Source: Streptomyces piniterrae
GTDB lineage: Bacteria; Actinomycetota; Actinomycetes; Streptomycetales; Streptomycetaceae
DNA length: 64,000 nt
NCBI RefSeq assembly: GCF_005048155.1
Contig: NZ_SUMB01000019.1
Coordinates: 1-64,000, forward strand
Direction: 5' to 3'
The notes beneath the pieces were generated by a model. That model was not told the DNA's origin, did no database searches, and saw only the letters and a program-made list of their open reading frames with translations. The translations under genes and the position numbers were made by a program. Positions within the stretch are counted from its first letter, which is position 1. Every line of letters starts with the position of its first letter. This document shows, piece after piece, positions 1 to 8,538 of this stretch.

Positions 1-622
1 AGCGACGTTGTGACTCGAAGGCCCGGTCGAGACGGTCCAGCATCTCGTCGAAGGTGTCCGCGAGCTCCTTGAGCTCGTCGTCCGGGCCGCCCAGCTCGAT
101 CCGCCGGTGCAGATCCGAGCCGGCCACCCGCTGCGCGGTCCGGGTGATCCGCCCCAGCGGCGACAGCACCCGCCCCGCCATCGCGTACCCGAAGGCGAAC
201 GCCACGATCGTCAGACCCATCAACGCCATCAGGGAGCGCTGGAGCAGGATGTCGAGCGCGTCCGCCCGCTGGTGCAGCAGACACTGGCTGACTTCGCTGT
301 TCAGCTGGGGGACGTTGGACACCGAGGACAGCCCCGGGCAGGTGCTGCTGAAGATCTTCAGCTGGTCCGCCTCGATGATCCTGAAGGGCAGCTGGCTGCC
401 GGAGCTCAGGGCGTTCGCGGCCAGCATGTAGATGATCGTGAGCAGCACGATGCCCGCCATCAGGAACATCCCGCCGTACAGCAGGGTGAGCCGTATCCGG
501 ATGGTGGGGCGCAGCCAGGGGAAGGGCCGGACGCTGACCGGCTTGGGGTCCCAGGTGGGCTTGGGCGGCGCGGGCGGAGGCTGGCCGGACGCCGCCTTCG
601 AGAACGAGGGCAGGGAGGGCAT
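1..622 (-). CDS. cutS: Sensor histidine kinase CutS, N-terminal part (runs off the left edge)
   Basis: Only the first 207 residues lie in the window; the HisKA and ATPase domains are beyond the left edge. The reading frame starts with ATG at 622, 6 bp after the cutR stop, so the two genes form an operon. A Pro-rich cytoplasmic start (1-40) is followed by TM1 (about 46-70), a short extracellular loop, TM2 (about 131-150) and a HAMP domain (about 150-205, with the usual LSPLGRIT start). The loop contains exactly two cysteines, Cys95 and Cys114. CutS of Streptomyces has been reported to carry a conserved extracellular cysteine pair linked to sensing of secretion or redox stress; that role is recalled, not shown here. 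Identity as CutS rests on the adjacent CutR. Confidence 0.88.
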   Translation of the reverse strand, partial: MPSLPSFSKAASGQPPPAPPKPTWDPKPVSVRPFPWLRPTIRIRLTLLYGGMFLMAGIVLLTIIYMLAANALSSGSQLPFRIIEADQLKIFSSTCPGLSSVSNVPQLNSEVSQCLLHQRADALDILLQRSLMALMGLTIVAFAFGYAMAGRVLSPLGRITRTAQRVAGSDLHRRIELGGPDDELKELADTFDEMLDRLDRAFESQRR

Positions 623-628
623 CGCCGG

Positions 629-1282
629 TCAGATCCGGTATCCCGAGCCGGGGACGGTGACGATCACCGCGGGTTCGCCGAGTTTGCGGCGCAGCGTCAT
701 GACCGTGACCCGGACGACGTTGGTGAAGGGGTCGGTGTTCTCGTCCCAGGCCTTCTCCAGGAGCTGCTCGGCCGAGACGACCGTGCCCTCGCTGCGCATC
801 AGGACCTCCAGGACCGCGAACTCCTTCGGCGCGAGCTGGACCTCCTTGCCGTCGCGGAACACCTCGCGGCGGTTGGGGTCGAGCTTGATGCCGGCCCGCT
901 CCAGGACGGGCGGCAGCGCGACCGTCGTACGCCGCCCCAGGGCGCGCACCCGGGCGGTCAGCTCGGTGAAGGCGAACGGCTTGGGCAGGTAGTCGTCCGC
1001 GCCGATCTCCAGGCCCTCCACCCGGTCGCTGACGTCGCCGGAGGCGGTGAGCATCAGGACGCGGGTCGGCATCCCCAACTCGACGATCTTGCGGCAGACG
1101 TCGTCACCGTGGACGAGCGGGAGGTCGCGGTCGAGGACGATGACGTCGTAGTCATTGACCTCGATCCGCTCCAGGGCGGCCGCGCCGTCGTAGACCACGT
1201 CGACGGCCATGGCCTCCCGGCGCAGTCCGGTGGCCACCGCATCGGCGAGCAGCTGCTCGTCCTCGACGACGAGAACACGCAC
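629..1282 (-). CDS. cutR: Two-component response regulator CutR (OmpR family)
   Basis: The 217-residue protein has a receiver domain (1-115) with the acidic pair at 8-9, phospho-acceptor Asp51 in the VLDRDLP motif and conserved Lys101 in LPKPF. An OmpR/PhoB winged-helix domain follows (about 125-217), ending in the typical VPGSGYRI. The sequence closely matches what I recall of Streptomyces CutR, partner of CutS, which was first linked to copper and melanin phenotypes and later to secretion stress and antibiotic control. cutS follows directly downstream. The 317-bp upstream region contains a tandem repeat of the kind OmpR-family regulators bind (see 1439-1456), which may indicate autoregulation. 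Confidence 0.93.
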   Translation of the reverse strand: MRVLVVEDEQLLADAVATGLRREAMAVDVVYDGAAALERIEVNDYDVIVLDRDLPLVHGDDVCRKIVELGMPTRVLMLTASGDVSDRVEGLEIGADDYLPKPFAFTELTARVRALGRRTTVALPPVLERAGIKLDPNRREVFRDGKEVQLAPKEFAVLEVLMRSEGTVVSAEQLLEKAWDENTDPFTNVVRVTVMTLRRKLGEPAVIVTVPGSGYRI

Positions 1283-1438
1283 GTCGCTAGTCCTTCCTCA
1301 GGGCCCTTTCGGGCAGGCACAACAATCTTGCAGAGCCCTTCCATCCTGCCCCGTTGCGCCATAAACCGGCGGTAAGAGGGGGTGCGGAGGGGTGGAGCCC
1401 GATTCGGGCGGCCCGATTGGCGGGATTCCTCCACAGGT

Positions 1439-1456
1439 TGAGGTTTCCCTGAGGTT
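1439..1456. promoter_or_regulatory. Tandem 11-bp-phased repeat, candidate OmpR-family operator
   Basis: TGAGGTT occurs at 1439-1445 and again at 1450-1456, exactly 11 bp apart, in the divergent region (1283-1599) between cutR and the small gene at 1600. OmpR/PhoB-family dimers typically bind head-to-tail repeats with this phasing. CutR is the obvious candidate binder, but PhoP or another OmpR-type protein would fit equally. No other clear element is visible in this intergenic region. Confidence 0.35.
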
Positions 1457-1599
1457 ACGGGTGGGGAGGACGACTGCACACCCGCGATCACGCCCTGTAT
1501 GGCGCTACGTCACGACCTGATCCACCGCAGGGACAACGCCGTGATCACCCACCCGTCGGCACACCCCCGTGCCACCGACCCACGACGAGGGGGCGCACC

Positions 1600-1773
1600 A
1601 TGGACGCGTTCACCGCAGGCATTCTGCAGCGCATAAAGAGCACCGAAGCCGATCTGGACCGGGCCCGCGCGACGGGCGACGAATTCCTCGCCGAGGTCGA
1701 GCAGGGAGAGCTGGACGACCTGCGACGCCTCGCCGACGAGCATGGCGTGAAGGTCGGAGCCAGCACCCGCTGA
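1600..1773 (+). CDS. Small conserved acidic helical protein (57 aa)
   Basis: ATG at 1600 is preceded by a good ribosome site (GAGGGGG at 1587-1593). The 57-residue product is charged and probably all-helical, with the pattern TEADLDRARATGDEFLAEVE in its middle, no cysteines and no membrane segment. I do not recognise a named family. A strong terminator (1800-1831) lies 26 bp after the stop, which supports it as a real, separately transcribed gene. It is divergent from cutR. Confidence 0.72.
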   Translation: MDAFTAGILQRIKSTEADLDRARATGDEFLAEVEQGELDDLRRLADEHGVKVGASTR

Positions 1774-1799
1774 CCTCCCGGCCGCACCCGTCTCGACTG

Positions 1800-1831
1800 C
1801 GCCCCGGCACCGTCCACACGGTGCCGGGGCG
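1800..1831. terminator. Rho-independent-type hairpin between convergent genes
   Basis: A perfect 13-bp stem (1800-1812 with 1819-1831) with a 6-nt loop lies between the small + gene and the 3' end of the minus-strand inositol monophosphatase gene. It has no strong U-tract, as is usual in Streptomyces. It can serve both strands. Confidence 0.8.
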
Positions 1832-1855
1832 CTGTCGTGTCCGCTTCCGGGACGG

Positions 1856-2689
1856 TCAGTCGTGCCAGGCGCCGAGCTCGTCCAGGAGCGGCTGGAGCTC
1901 CTCGAAGACGGCCGGGGAGGCGGCGACGGTCAGCTCGTGGGAGGCCACCTCGCCGGGCCGGCCACCGGTGAGCGCCCCGGCCTCGCGGGCGATCAGCACG
2001 CCGGCCGCCAGGTCCCACGGGTTCAGACCGCGCTCGTAGTAGGCGTCGAGCCGGCCGCAGGCCACGTCGCACAGGTCGATCGCGGCCGACCCGGAGCGCC
2101 GGATGTCGCGCACCTGGGGGATGAGCGCGCGCACCACGTCGGCCTGGGCAGCGCGGCGGTCGGCGAGGTAGCCGAAGCCGGTACCGACCAGCGCCTGGGA
2201 GAGCGGCGGCGCGGGCCGATGGTGGACGCGCTCGCCGTTGTTGAACGCGCCGCGCCCCAGGACGGCCTGGTACGTCTCGCCGCGCATCGGGGCGGCGACG
2301 ACCCCGACGACCGTCTCGCCGTCCTTCTCCGCCGCGATGGACACGGCCCAGGACGGCAGTCCGTAGAGGTAGTTGACGGTGCCGTCGACCGGGTCGATGA
2401 CCCAGCGCACGCCGCTGCTGCCCGCGACACTGGCGCCCTCCTCCCCCAGGAAGCCGTCGTCGGGCCGGTGCTCGGCGATGAAGCCGGTGATCAGCTTCTC
2501 GGAGGCGATGTCCATCTCGGTGACGACGTCGATGGGGCTGGTCTTGGTGGCGGCCACGCCCAGGTCGGCGGGCCGGCCGTCGCGCAGGAACGCGCCCGAG
2601 CGGCGGGCGGCTTCCAGGGCCAGTTCCAGGAGTTCGTCGTGCAGCGGGTTGTCGGGCTGCGGCGGGCCGGGGTTCAGCGGGTCGGGCAC
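1856..2689 (-). CDS. Inositol monophosphatase family protein
   Basis: The 277-residue length is normal for the Mg-dependent IMPase/CysQ/FBPase-like superfamily. The metal-site motifs are intact: LGEEG (Glu83, Glu84), DPVDGTVNY (Asp99, Asp102) and NPWDLAAG near residue 225. The reaction is probably hydrolysis of a sugar-alcohol or nucleotide phosphate such as inositol-1-phosphate, but members vary in substrate, so the exact one is unknown. The start is ATG at 2689. The gene is cytoplasmic and lies 45 bp downstream of hemH in the same direction, so the two may be co-transcribed. Confidence 0.88.
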   Translation of the reverse strand: MPDPLNPGPPQPDNPLHDELLELALEAARRSGAFLRDGRPADLGVAATKTSPIDVVTEMDIASEKLITGFIAEHRPDDGFLGEEGASVAGSSGVRWVIDPVDGTVNYLYGLPSWAVSIAAEKDGETVVGVVAAPMRGETYQAVLGRGAFNNGERVHHRPAPPLSQALVGTGFGYLADRRAAQADVVRALIPQVRDIRRSGSAAIDLCDVACGRLDAYYERGLNPWDLAAGVLIAREAGALTGGRPGEVASHELTVAASPAVFEELQPLLDELGAWHD

Positions 2690-2734
2690 GATGCTCCTTG
2701 CTCGGGCGAGCGGTGGTCAGGGGGCTTGCGGGAC

Positions 2735-3922
2735 CTACGGGGCGGGTGCCGGGGCCTCGGCGGGCCCCTGCCAGTCCGCGCCGGCGGCGGCCGGGCGCGG
2801 GGCGCGTGCGGGGCAGCAGCCGACCGGGCACAGGTCGTGGGAGGCGGCGAGGGCGCCCAGCGCGCAGCGCTCCGGGGAGCGGCCCCGTTCCGTCGCCGCG
2901 CGCTCCAGGAGGAGGTCGCGGACGGCCGCGGCGAACCGGGGGTCGGCGCCGACGGTGGCCGACCGGGCGACCGGCAGCCCCAGTTCGGCGGCCTTGGCGG
3001 TGGCCTCGGTGTCGAGGTCGTACTTGACCTCCATGTGGTCCGAGACGAAGCCGATGGGGGCCATGACGACGGCGGGGACGCCCGCGCCGTGCGCCTCCTC
3101 CAGGTGGTCGCAGATGTCCGGCTCCAGCCAGGGGATGTGCGGGGCGCCGCTGCGGGACTGGTAGACGAGCCGCCACGGGTGCGCCACGCCGGTCTCCGCG
3201 TGTACCGCGTCCGCGATCACCCGGGCCACATCCAGGTGCTGGGCGACGTACGCGCCGCCCTCGCCGTCCTGGGTGTGGTCGGCGGGCGCGCCGGAGGTGT
3301 CGGCGGCGGCCGTGGGGATCGAGTGGGTGGTGAACGCGATGTGGGCGTCGGCCCGTACGTCCTCGGGCAGTCCGGCGAGCGAGGCCAGCACGCCGTCGAT
3401 CATCGGTCGGATGAAGCCCGGGTGGTTGAAGTAGTGCCGGAGCTTGTCGACCCGGGGCACCGGCAGGCCCTCGGCGTGGAGGACGGCGAGCGCGTCGGCG
3501 AGGTTCTCGCGGTACTGGCGGCAGCCCGAGTACGAGGCGTACGCGCTGGTGGCCAGGACCGCGATACGGCGGTGGCCGTCATTGACCATCGTGCGCAGCG
3601 TGTCGGTCAGATACGGCGCCCAGTTGCGGTTGCCCCAGTAGACCGGCAGATCCAGGCCGTGCTCGGCGAAGTCCTTGCGCAGCGCGTCCAGCAGTTCGCG
3701 GTTCTGCGCGTTGATCGGACTCACTCCGCCGAACAGGAAGTAGTGCCGGCCCACCTCCTTGAGTCGCTCTCTCGGGATGCCGCGGCCACGGGTGACGTTC
3801 TCCAGGAACGGGACGACGTCGTCGGGCCCTTCCGGGCCGCCGAAGGACAGCAGCAGCAGGGCGTCATAGGGGTCGATCCCCCCCGCGGAGTGGCTGAGGG
3901 AAGCTTCGCGCTGTTCGGGCAT
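2735..3922 (-). CDS. hemH: Ferrochelatase (coproporphyrin ferrochelatase type)
   Basis: This 395-residue enzyme inserts iron into a porphyrin. In Gram-positive bacteria the substrate is coproporphyrin III (CpfC). The ATG at 3922 is chosen over an upstream in-frame ATG at 4027 because AGGA sits 8 nt before it and family homology begins just after it (YDALLLLSFGGPEGPDDV). FTTHSIPT carries the conserved active-site His. Four cysteines near the C-terminus (353, 365, 369, 370) fit the [2Fe-2S] cluster known in actinobacterial ferrochelatases. The protein ends in a Pro/Ala-rich tail. A divergent MFS gene begins 170 bp away. Confidence 0.93.
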   Translation of the reverse strand: MPEQREASLSHSAGGIDPYDALLLLSFGGPEGPDDVVPFLENVTRGRGIPRERLKEVGRHYFLFGGVSPINAQNRELLDALRKDFAEHGLDLPVYWGNRNWAPYLTDTLRTMVNDGHRRIAVLATSAYASYSGCRQYRENLADALAVLHAEGLPVPRVDKLRHYFNHPGFIRPMIDGVLASLAGLPEDVRADAHIAFTTHSIPTAAADTSGAPADHTQDGEGGAYVAQHLDVARVIADAVHAETGVAHPWRLVYQSRSGAPHIPWLEPDICDHLEEAHGAGVPAVVMAPIGFVSDHMEVKYDLDTEATAKAAELGLPVARSATVGADPRFAAAVRDLLLERAATERGRSPERCALGALAASHDLCPVGCCPARAPRPAAAGADWQGPAEAPAPAP

Positions 3923-4092
3923 GTCGTCGATCCTGCCACCCTTCCTCCGGATACGGCGGGCAGGCCCCGGCACGCCTCGGCCGGCGAATCGGGCGACGAA
4001 ATCCGGAGGCGTCCGGCGAGCCGCCACCCGTAAGCTGTATCGGCCCGATTCATTCCTTACCGATCTTCGGTCCTCACCGGCGGAGCACCTCG

Positions 4093-5349
4093 TTGCCCAG
4101 TCCCTACCGCGCCATATTCGGCCGCCCCGGCACCAAGTCGTTCTCCGCCGCCGGACTCCTGGGCCGTATGCCGCTGTCGATGATGAGCATCGGCGTGGTC
4201 ACGATGGTCTCCCAGCTGACCGGTCGCTACGGCCTGGCGGGGGCGCTGTCCGCGGCGCTCGCGCTGTCCGCCGCGGTCCTCGGCCCGCAGATCTCCCGGC
4301 TGGTCGACCGGCACGGCCAGCGCCGGGTGCTGCGCCCCGCCGTGCTCATGTCGGTCACCGCGGTGGCCGGTCTGCTGCTGAGCGCGCAACAGCGCTGGCC
4401 GGACTGGACGCTGTTCGTGTTCGCGGCCTGCGCCGGCTGTGTGCCGAGCGTGGGCTCGATGATCCGGGCGCGCTGGGCGGAGCTCTACCGGGGCTCCCCG
4501 CGTGTCCTGCACGCCGCGTACTCATGGGAGTCGATCGTCGACGAGGTGTGCTTCATCGTCGGCCCCATCCTGTCCATCGGGCTGTCCACGGCGTGGTTCC
4601 CGGAGGCCGGGCCGCTGCTCGCCGCCGGCTTCCTGGCCGTCGGAGTCTTCTGGCTGACCGCGCAGCGCGCCACGGAGCCGGTGCCGCAGCCGCGTGAACA
4701 GCACTCCAAGGGCTCCGCGCTGCGCTCCCCCGGCCTCCAGGTGCTGGTCGTGACGTTCGTGGCCATCGGGGCGATCTTCGGGGCGATCGATGTCGTGACG
4801 GTCGCGGTCGCCGAGGAGGCGGGCCACAAGGCCGCCGCCAGTCTGGTGCTCGCGGTCTACGCGCTGGGCTCGTGTGTGGCCGGTGCCGTCTTCGGGCTGC
4901 TGCACCTCACGGGGCACGCCTCCCGCCGCTGGGTGATCGGTATCTGCGCGATGGCCGTGAGCATGGTGCCGCTCCAGCTGACCGGGTCGCTGCCGGTGCT
5001 GGCGGTGGCGCTGTTCGTCGCGGGGCTGTCCATCGCGCCGACGATGGTGACGACCATGGCACTGGTCGAGGAGCATGTGCCGCGGTCGAAGCTGACCGAG
5101 GGCATGACGTGGACGAGCACCGGGCTCGCGGTGGGCGTCGCGCTCGGTTCGTCGGCGGCCGGCTGGGTGGTCGATGCCGCGGGCGCCGCCCGTGGCTATC
5201 TCGTACCGTGTGCGGCAGGGGCGCTCGCCGCGCTGGTGGCGGCGGCGGGCCACGGCCGGCTGCGGCCGCGGCCCAGGACGGCGGCACCGGTCGCGGAAGG
5301 CGGCCCGGCCGCCCAGCAGCGGGACTCGCACACCGGGTCGCCCTGCTGA
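4093..5349 (+). CDS. MFS transporter
   Basis: The 418-residue protein is hydrophobic throughout, with about 12 predicted membrane segments and a basic loop (SRLVDRHGQRRVLRP) after the third helix, which resembles the MFS loop 2-3 signature. The start is TTG at 4093, with GGAG 7 nt upstream. It is a cytoplasmic-membrane permease, probably an exporter, because it has the general shape of drug/metabolite efflux MFS proteins. The substrate cannot be read from sequence. It is divergent from hemH and stands alone. Confidence 0.85.
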   Translation: MPSPYRAIFGRPGTKSFSAAGLLGRMPLSMMSIGVVTMVSQLTGRYGLAGALSAALALSAAVLGPQISRLVDRHGQRRVLRPAVLMSVTAVAGLLLSAQQRWPDWTLFVFAACAGCVPSVGSMIRARWAELYRGSPRVLHAAYSWESIVDEVCFIVGPILSIGLSTAWFPEAGPLLAAGFLAVGVFWLTAQRATEPVPQPREQHSKGSALRSPGLQVLVVTFVAIGAIFGAIDVVTVAVAEEAGHKAAASLVLAVYALGSCVAGAVFGLLHLTGHASRRWVIGICAMAVSMVPLQLTGSLPVLAVALFVAGLSIAPTMVTTMALVEEHVPRSKLTEGMTWTSTGLAVGVALGSSAAGWVVDAAGAARGYLVPCAAGALAALVAAAGHGRLRPRPRTAAPVAEGGPAAQQRDSHTGSPC

Positions 5350-5549
5350 CGGCCGTACCCGGCGCGGGTCTGACGGGCTTCCGTGTTACCGGCGGTACGA
5401 CATGTCCCGGAGCCGGGCGATTCCGGCCGATTCCTTGATCATGTGATTCCCGTCACCCCACCTGGATGTCGCGTCGGTGACTGACATCATGCGCTCACAC
5501 CAACGGCCGCCGAACCCGGCGGGCCCGCGCGGAGGGAGGGGACGTCACC

Positions 5550-6911
5550 ATGGCAGCCAGCAACGCCGTCGACGGCTCGGGAGGGCGCAGCGCGACCACG
5601 TCACCGACACGGCCGTGGCGCAACTGGGCGGGCAATGTCACCGCCCGCCCCGCACGGACCGTGGCGCCCGCGAGCACCGAGGAGCTGGCGGCCGCCGTCC
5701 GCGCCGCCGCCGAGGACGGGCTGACGGTCAAGGCGGCCGGCACCGGGCACTCCTTCACCGCGGTGGCCGCCACCGACGGACTGCTGATCCGCCCCGAGCG
5801 GCTCACCGGCGTACGGAAGGTCGACCGCGAGGCGGGGACAGTGACGGTGGCCGCCGGCACCCCGCTCAAGCGCCTCAACGAGACGCTGAGCGCGCACGGA
5901 CTGTCGCTGACCAACATGGGCGACATCATGGAGCAGACCGTCTCCGGGGCGACCAGCACCGGCACCCACGGCACCGGCCGCGACTCCGCCTCGCTCACCG
6001 CCCAGATCACCGGCCTCGAACTGGTCACCGCCGACGGCACGGTCCTCACCTGCTCGGCCGGGGGAAACGAGGAAAACGCTGCCGTCTTCGCGGCGGCACG
6101 GCTGGGCCTGGGCGCGCTGGGCGTGATCACCGAACTCACCTTCGCCGTGGAGCCGGAGTTCCTGCTGACGGCCCGCGAGGAGCCGATGACGTTCGACGAG
6201 GTGACCGACCGGTTCGACGAACTGGCCGCCGAGAACGAGCACTTCGAGTTCTACTGGTTCCCGCACACCGGCAACTGCAACACCAAGCGCAACAACCGCA
6301 GCCAGGGCCCGGCGGCACCGCCGGGAAAGGTCAGCGGCTGGGTCGACGACGAGCTGCTGTCCAACGGCGTCTTCCGGGCGGCCTGCGCCGTGGGCCGGGC
6401 CTTCCCGGCCGCGATACCGGGCATCGCCAAGGTCTCCAGCCGCGCGCTGTCGCCCCGTACCTACACCGACATCCCGTACAAGGTCTTCACCTCGCCGCGC
6501 CGGGTGCGCTTCCTGGAGATGGAGTACGCGGTGCCCCGTGAGGCCGCCGTCGCGGTGCTGGCCGAGCTGAAGGCGCTGGTCGAACGCTCCGACTTCAAGA
6601 TCAGTTTCCCGGTGGAGGTGCGCACCGCGCCGGCCGACGACATCCCGCTGTCCACCGCCTCGGGCCGCGACACCGCCTATGTCGCCGTGCACATGTACCG
6701 GGGGACGCCGCACCACGCGTACTTCGCGGCCACCGAGCGGATCATGACGGCGCACGGCGGGCGCCCGCACTGGGGGAAGCTGCACACCCGCGACGCCGGC
6801 CACCTGGCCGACGCCTATCCGCGGTTCACCGAGTTCACCGCCCTGCGTGACCGGCTGGACCCCGAGCGGCGGTTCGCCAACGACTATCTGCGGCGGGTCC
6901 TGGGCGACTGA
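5550..6911 (+). CDS. FAD-linked sugar/lactone oxidase (L-gulonolactone or alditol oxidase family)
   Basis: The 453-residue flavoprotein has an N-terminal FAD_binding_4 (PCMH) domain (about 30-200) and a C-terminal D-arabinono-1,4-lactone oxidase (ALO) domain ending in NDYLRRVLGD. GTGHSFT (His67) is the site for covalent 8-alpha-histidyl FAD attachment in this family. The C-terminal HWGKLH motif is the substrate-site signature of ALO/alditol oxidases. It oxidises a polyol or aldonolactone with O2, giving H2O2; the substrate is not decidable. The ATG at 5550 follows a purine-rich GGAGGGAGGGG. It ends at a strong convergent terminator. Confidence 0.88.
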   Translation: MAASNAVDGSGGRSATTSPTRPWRNWAGNVTARPARTVAPASTEELAAAVRAAAEDGLTVKAAGTGHSFTAVAATDGLLIRPERLTGVRKVDREAGTVTVAAGTPLKRLNETLSAHGLSLTNMGDIMEQTVSGATSTGTHGTGRDSASLTAQITGLELVTADGTVLTCSAGGNEENAAVFAAARLGLGALGVITELTFAVEPEFLLTAREEPMTFDEVTDRFDELAAENEHFEFYWFPHTGNCNTKRNNRSQGPAAPPGKVSGWVDDELLSNGVFRAACAVGRAFPAAIPGIAKVSSRALSPRTYTDIPYKVFTSPRRVRFLEMEYAVPREAAVAVLAELKALVERSDFKISFPVEVRTAPADDIPLSTASGRDTAYVAVHMYRGTPHHAYFAATERIMTAHGGRPHWGKLHTRDAGHLADAYPRFTEFTALRDRLDPERRFANDYLRRVLGD

Positions 6912-6930
6912 CCGGCGGCCCCCGGCAGTC

Positions 6931-6966
6931 GCGGCCCGGCGCCCCACCTCCGGGGCACCGGGCCGC
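6931..6966. terminator. Bidirectional hairpin terminator
   Basis: A 15-bp stem with one mismatch (6931-6945 with 6952-6966) lies between the convergent lactone oxidase gene and the minus-strand membrane-protein gene. Confidence 0.78.
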
Positions 6967-7001
6967 TGCCGTCACCGGTCCTCACCGCTCGCCTCCCCGT
7001 G

Positions 7002-8042
7002 TCACGACCCGTTCGGGTCCTGGCTCTGCTGGGAACCGGTGTCCTTCTGTTCCTGCTGAGCACCGGCGCCCTGGCCGTCGTCGGAGTCGTCGCCCGCGCC
7101 GGAGCGGCTCGGGGACGGACTGACGGACGGGGACTTCCCCGGGTCCGGCGAGGTCCTGCCGCCGTCGGACGGTGTGGGCGTCGGTGACGGCGTCCCGCGA
7201 CCGGGATCCGTGGACGGCTCGCGGCTGCCGTCACCCGTGCCGTTGCCGGTGGAGCGGTCGGGGTCGGGCGACTGCGGGGTGCTGGGCCGGTGCCGGCCGG
7301 AGTCGCCACCGGTGGTGAGGTGGCCCAGCGTGGTGCCCTTGTCGCCGCTCGGTGTCTCGCCGGTGATCAGCTCGGTGGCGGTGACCGCGCCCATGGCGAG
7401 GACGAAGACCGCGAGCGCGGCGAGCGCCGGCCGCTTCCAGCCGCGCAGCCGGGTGCCGTACACCGTGGAGCTGACCTCCGCGGCGTCCGCGGCCCCGTGT
7501 GCCACCGCCGTCGCGCCGCCCGGCCGGTGAGCCGCCCGGCCCGCGAACATGGCCGACTCGTCGAGGCGGGGAACCAGCTGCGCTCTGTCGTTGGGCCGAC
7601 CGCCGCCGGGGTGCTCGCCGCGCGGGATCAGCTGTGTACGGTCCGTGCCGGGACCGGGAGTGCGGGCCGCGACGGACGTCATCTCGTCCGGCGCGCCCTG
7701 TTTGTCGAAGGTGGGCAGCACCATCGTGGGGTCGGCGCGTCGCGCGCCCCGTGTTGTGGATCGGGAGTGGGAATCGGAGGAGCGGCGCGGTCTCGGCCGC
7801 GTGTTCACGGTGGCTTCCTTGAGCTGCTCGCCGGTGCGCCGGAACAGATGCTGGAAAATCGAACCGCCGGTCGTGGCCACGACACTGACCACACCCGCGC
7901 CGATGATGGTTCCGTAGACGCCCAGCCGGCCCGCGAGGAACGCGGCGACGGCCGCCGCGAGCGCACTGCCCGCGACCTGAGCCACGCTCAGGTCGATCCG
8001 CTTCTCCTTCTTCTTCGTATCGGTTTCGGTTTCTTCGTCCAT
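7002..8042 (-). CDS. Single-pass membrane protein with acidic/basic start and Pro/Ser/Asp-rich outer tail
   Basis: ATG at 8042 follows AAAGG with a 6-nt gap and gives 346 residues; the open frame further upstream is non-coding by composition. The layout is: charged start (DEETETDTKKKEKR), a glycine/alanine-rich hydrophobic stretch (about 20-60), a polar linker with a PTFDKQG motif, a membrane segment near 215-235 (ALAALAVFVLAMGAVTATEL), then a long Thr/Ser/Pro/Asp-rich low-complexity tail to the C-terminus. This suggests a cell-envelope protein with a disordered external tail. I do not recognise a family. It is divergent from sepH, so 8043-8538 holds both promoters. Confidence 0.75.
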   Translation of the reverse strand: MDEETETDTKKKEKRIDLSVAQVAGSALAAAVAAFLAGRLGVYGTIIGAGVVSVVATTGGSIFQHLFRRTGEQLKEATVNTRPRPRRSSDSHSRSTTRGARRADPTMVLPTFDKQGAPDEMTSVAARTPGPGTDRTQLIPRGEHPGGGRPNDRAQLVPRLDESAMFAGRAAHRPGGATAVAHGAADAAEVSSTVYGTRLRGWKRPALAALAVFVLAMGAVTATELITGETPSGDKGTTLGHLTTGGDSGRHRPSTPQSPDPDRSTGNGTGDGSREPSTDPGRGTPSPTPTPSDGGRTSPDPGKSPSVSPSPSRSGAGDDSDDGQGAGAQQEQKDTGSQQSQDPNGS

Positions 8043-8378
8043 CTCCAACCTTTGATTGCCCCTTCGATCCATCTTGCACACAGAAGGGACCATTTGGCGG
8101 AGTGAGTAGTTCCGAATCTGGGGCATCTGTGAACCTCGCCACCCGAGCCGCAGGTAGAGAGGTCGACAAGGCGACCCAACTCCACTGGTCCAGCAGAAGT
8201 TCAGCGGCGCGGCGGTCCACCTCGGTGGCCCGAATGGAGTACTGTGGCGAGCCCTGGCCCCGGTTCCCGTCGGGCTGCCCGGACCCGGGGGAGGGGCCCT
8301 GAAGGCGGCACTCACCCCGCGGCGCCGCCGCTCTGTACGGGTGATCGGTGACAGGGCAAGCGGCATGGTCACTGAGCG

Positions 8379-8406
8379 TTGCGAACTGGTAACCGTGTCA
8401 TAACGG
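8379..8406 (+). promoter_or_regulatory. Candidate promoter in the 496-bp gap before sepH
   Basis: TTGCGA (8379-8384) and TAACGG (8401-8406), 16 bp apart, resemble a housekeeping promoter pointing to sepH and would leave a leader of about 125 nt. The rest of 8043-8538 shows no ORF with a ribosome site and no strong hairpin. Confidence 0.35.
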
Positions 8407-8538
8407 CGTTTCTGGGCCAAGCCACGACACGCCGGGTAACTCGGCAATGTTGTGGCAGGCTGCACCCGGGCAGGCCACACTCGACTAGCGGAAGCAGCGA
8501 CGCACGTGACGTCGGCAGGCACCACCCGGGAGGTCCCC

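Noticed and set aside
107..1375. A 422-codon + strand frame opposite cutR/cutS
   Set aside because: cutR and cutS on the minus strand have clear domain evidence; the + frame is a shadow.
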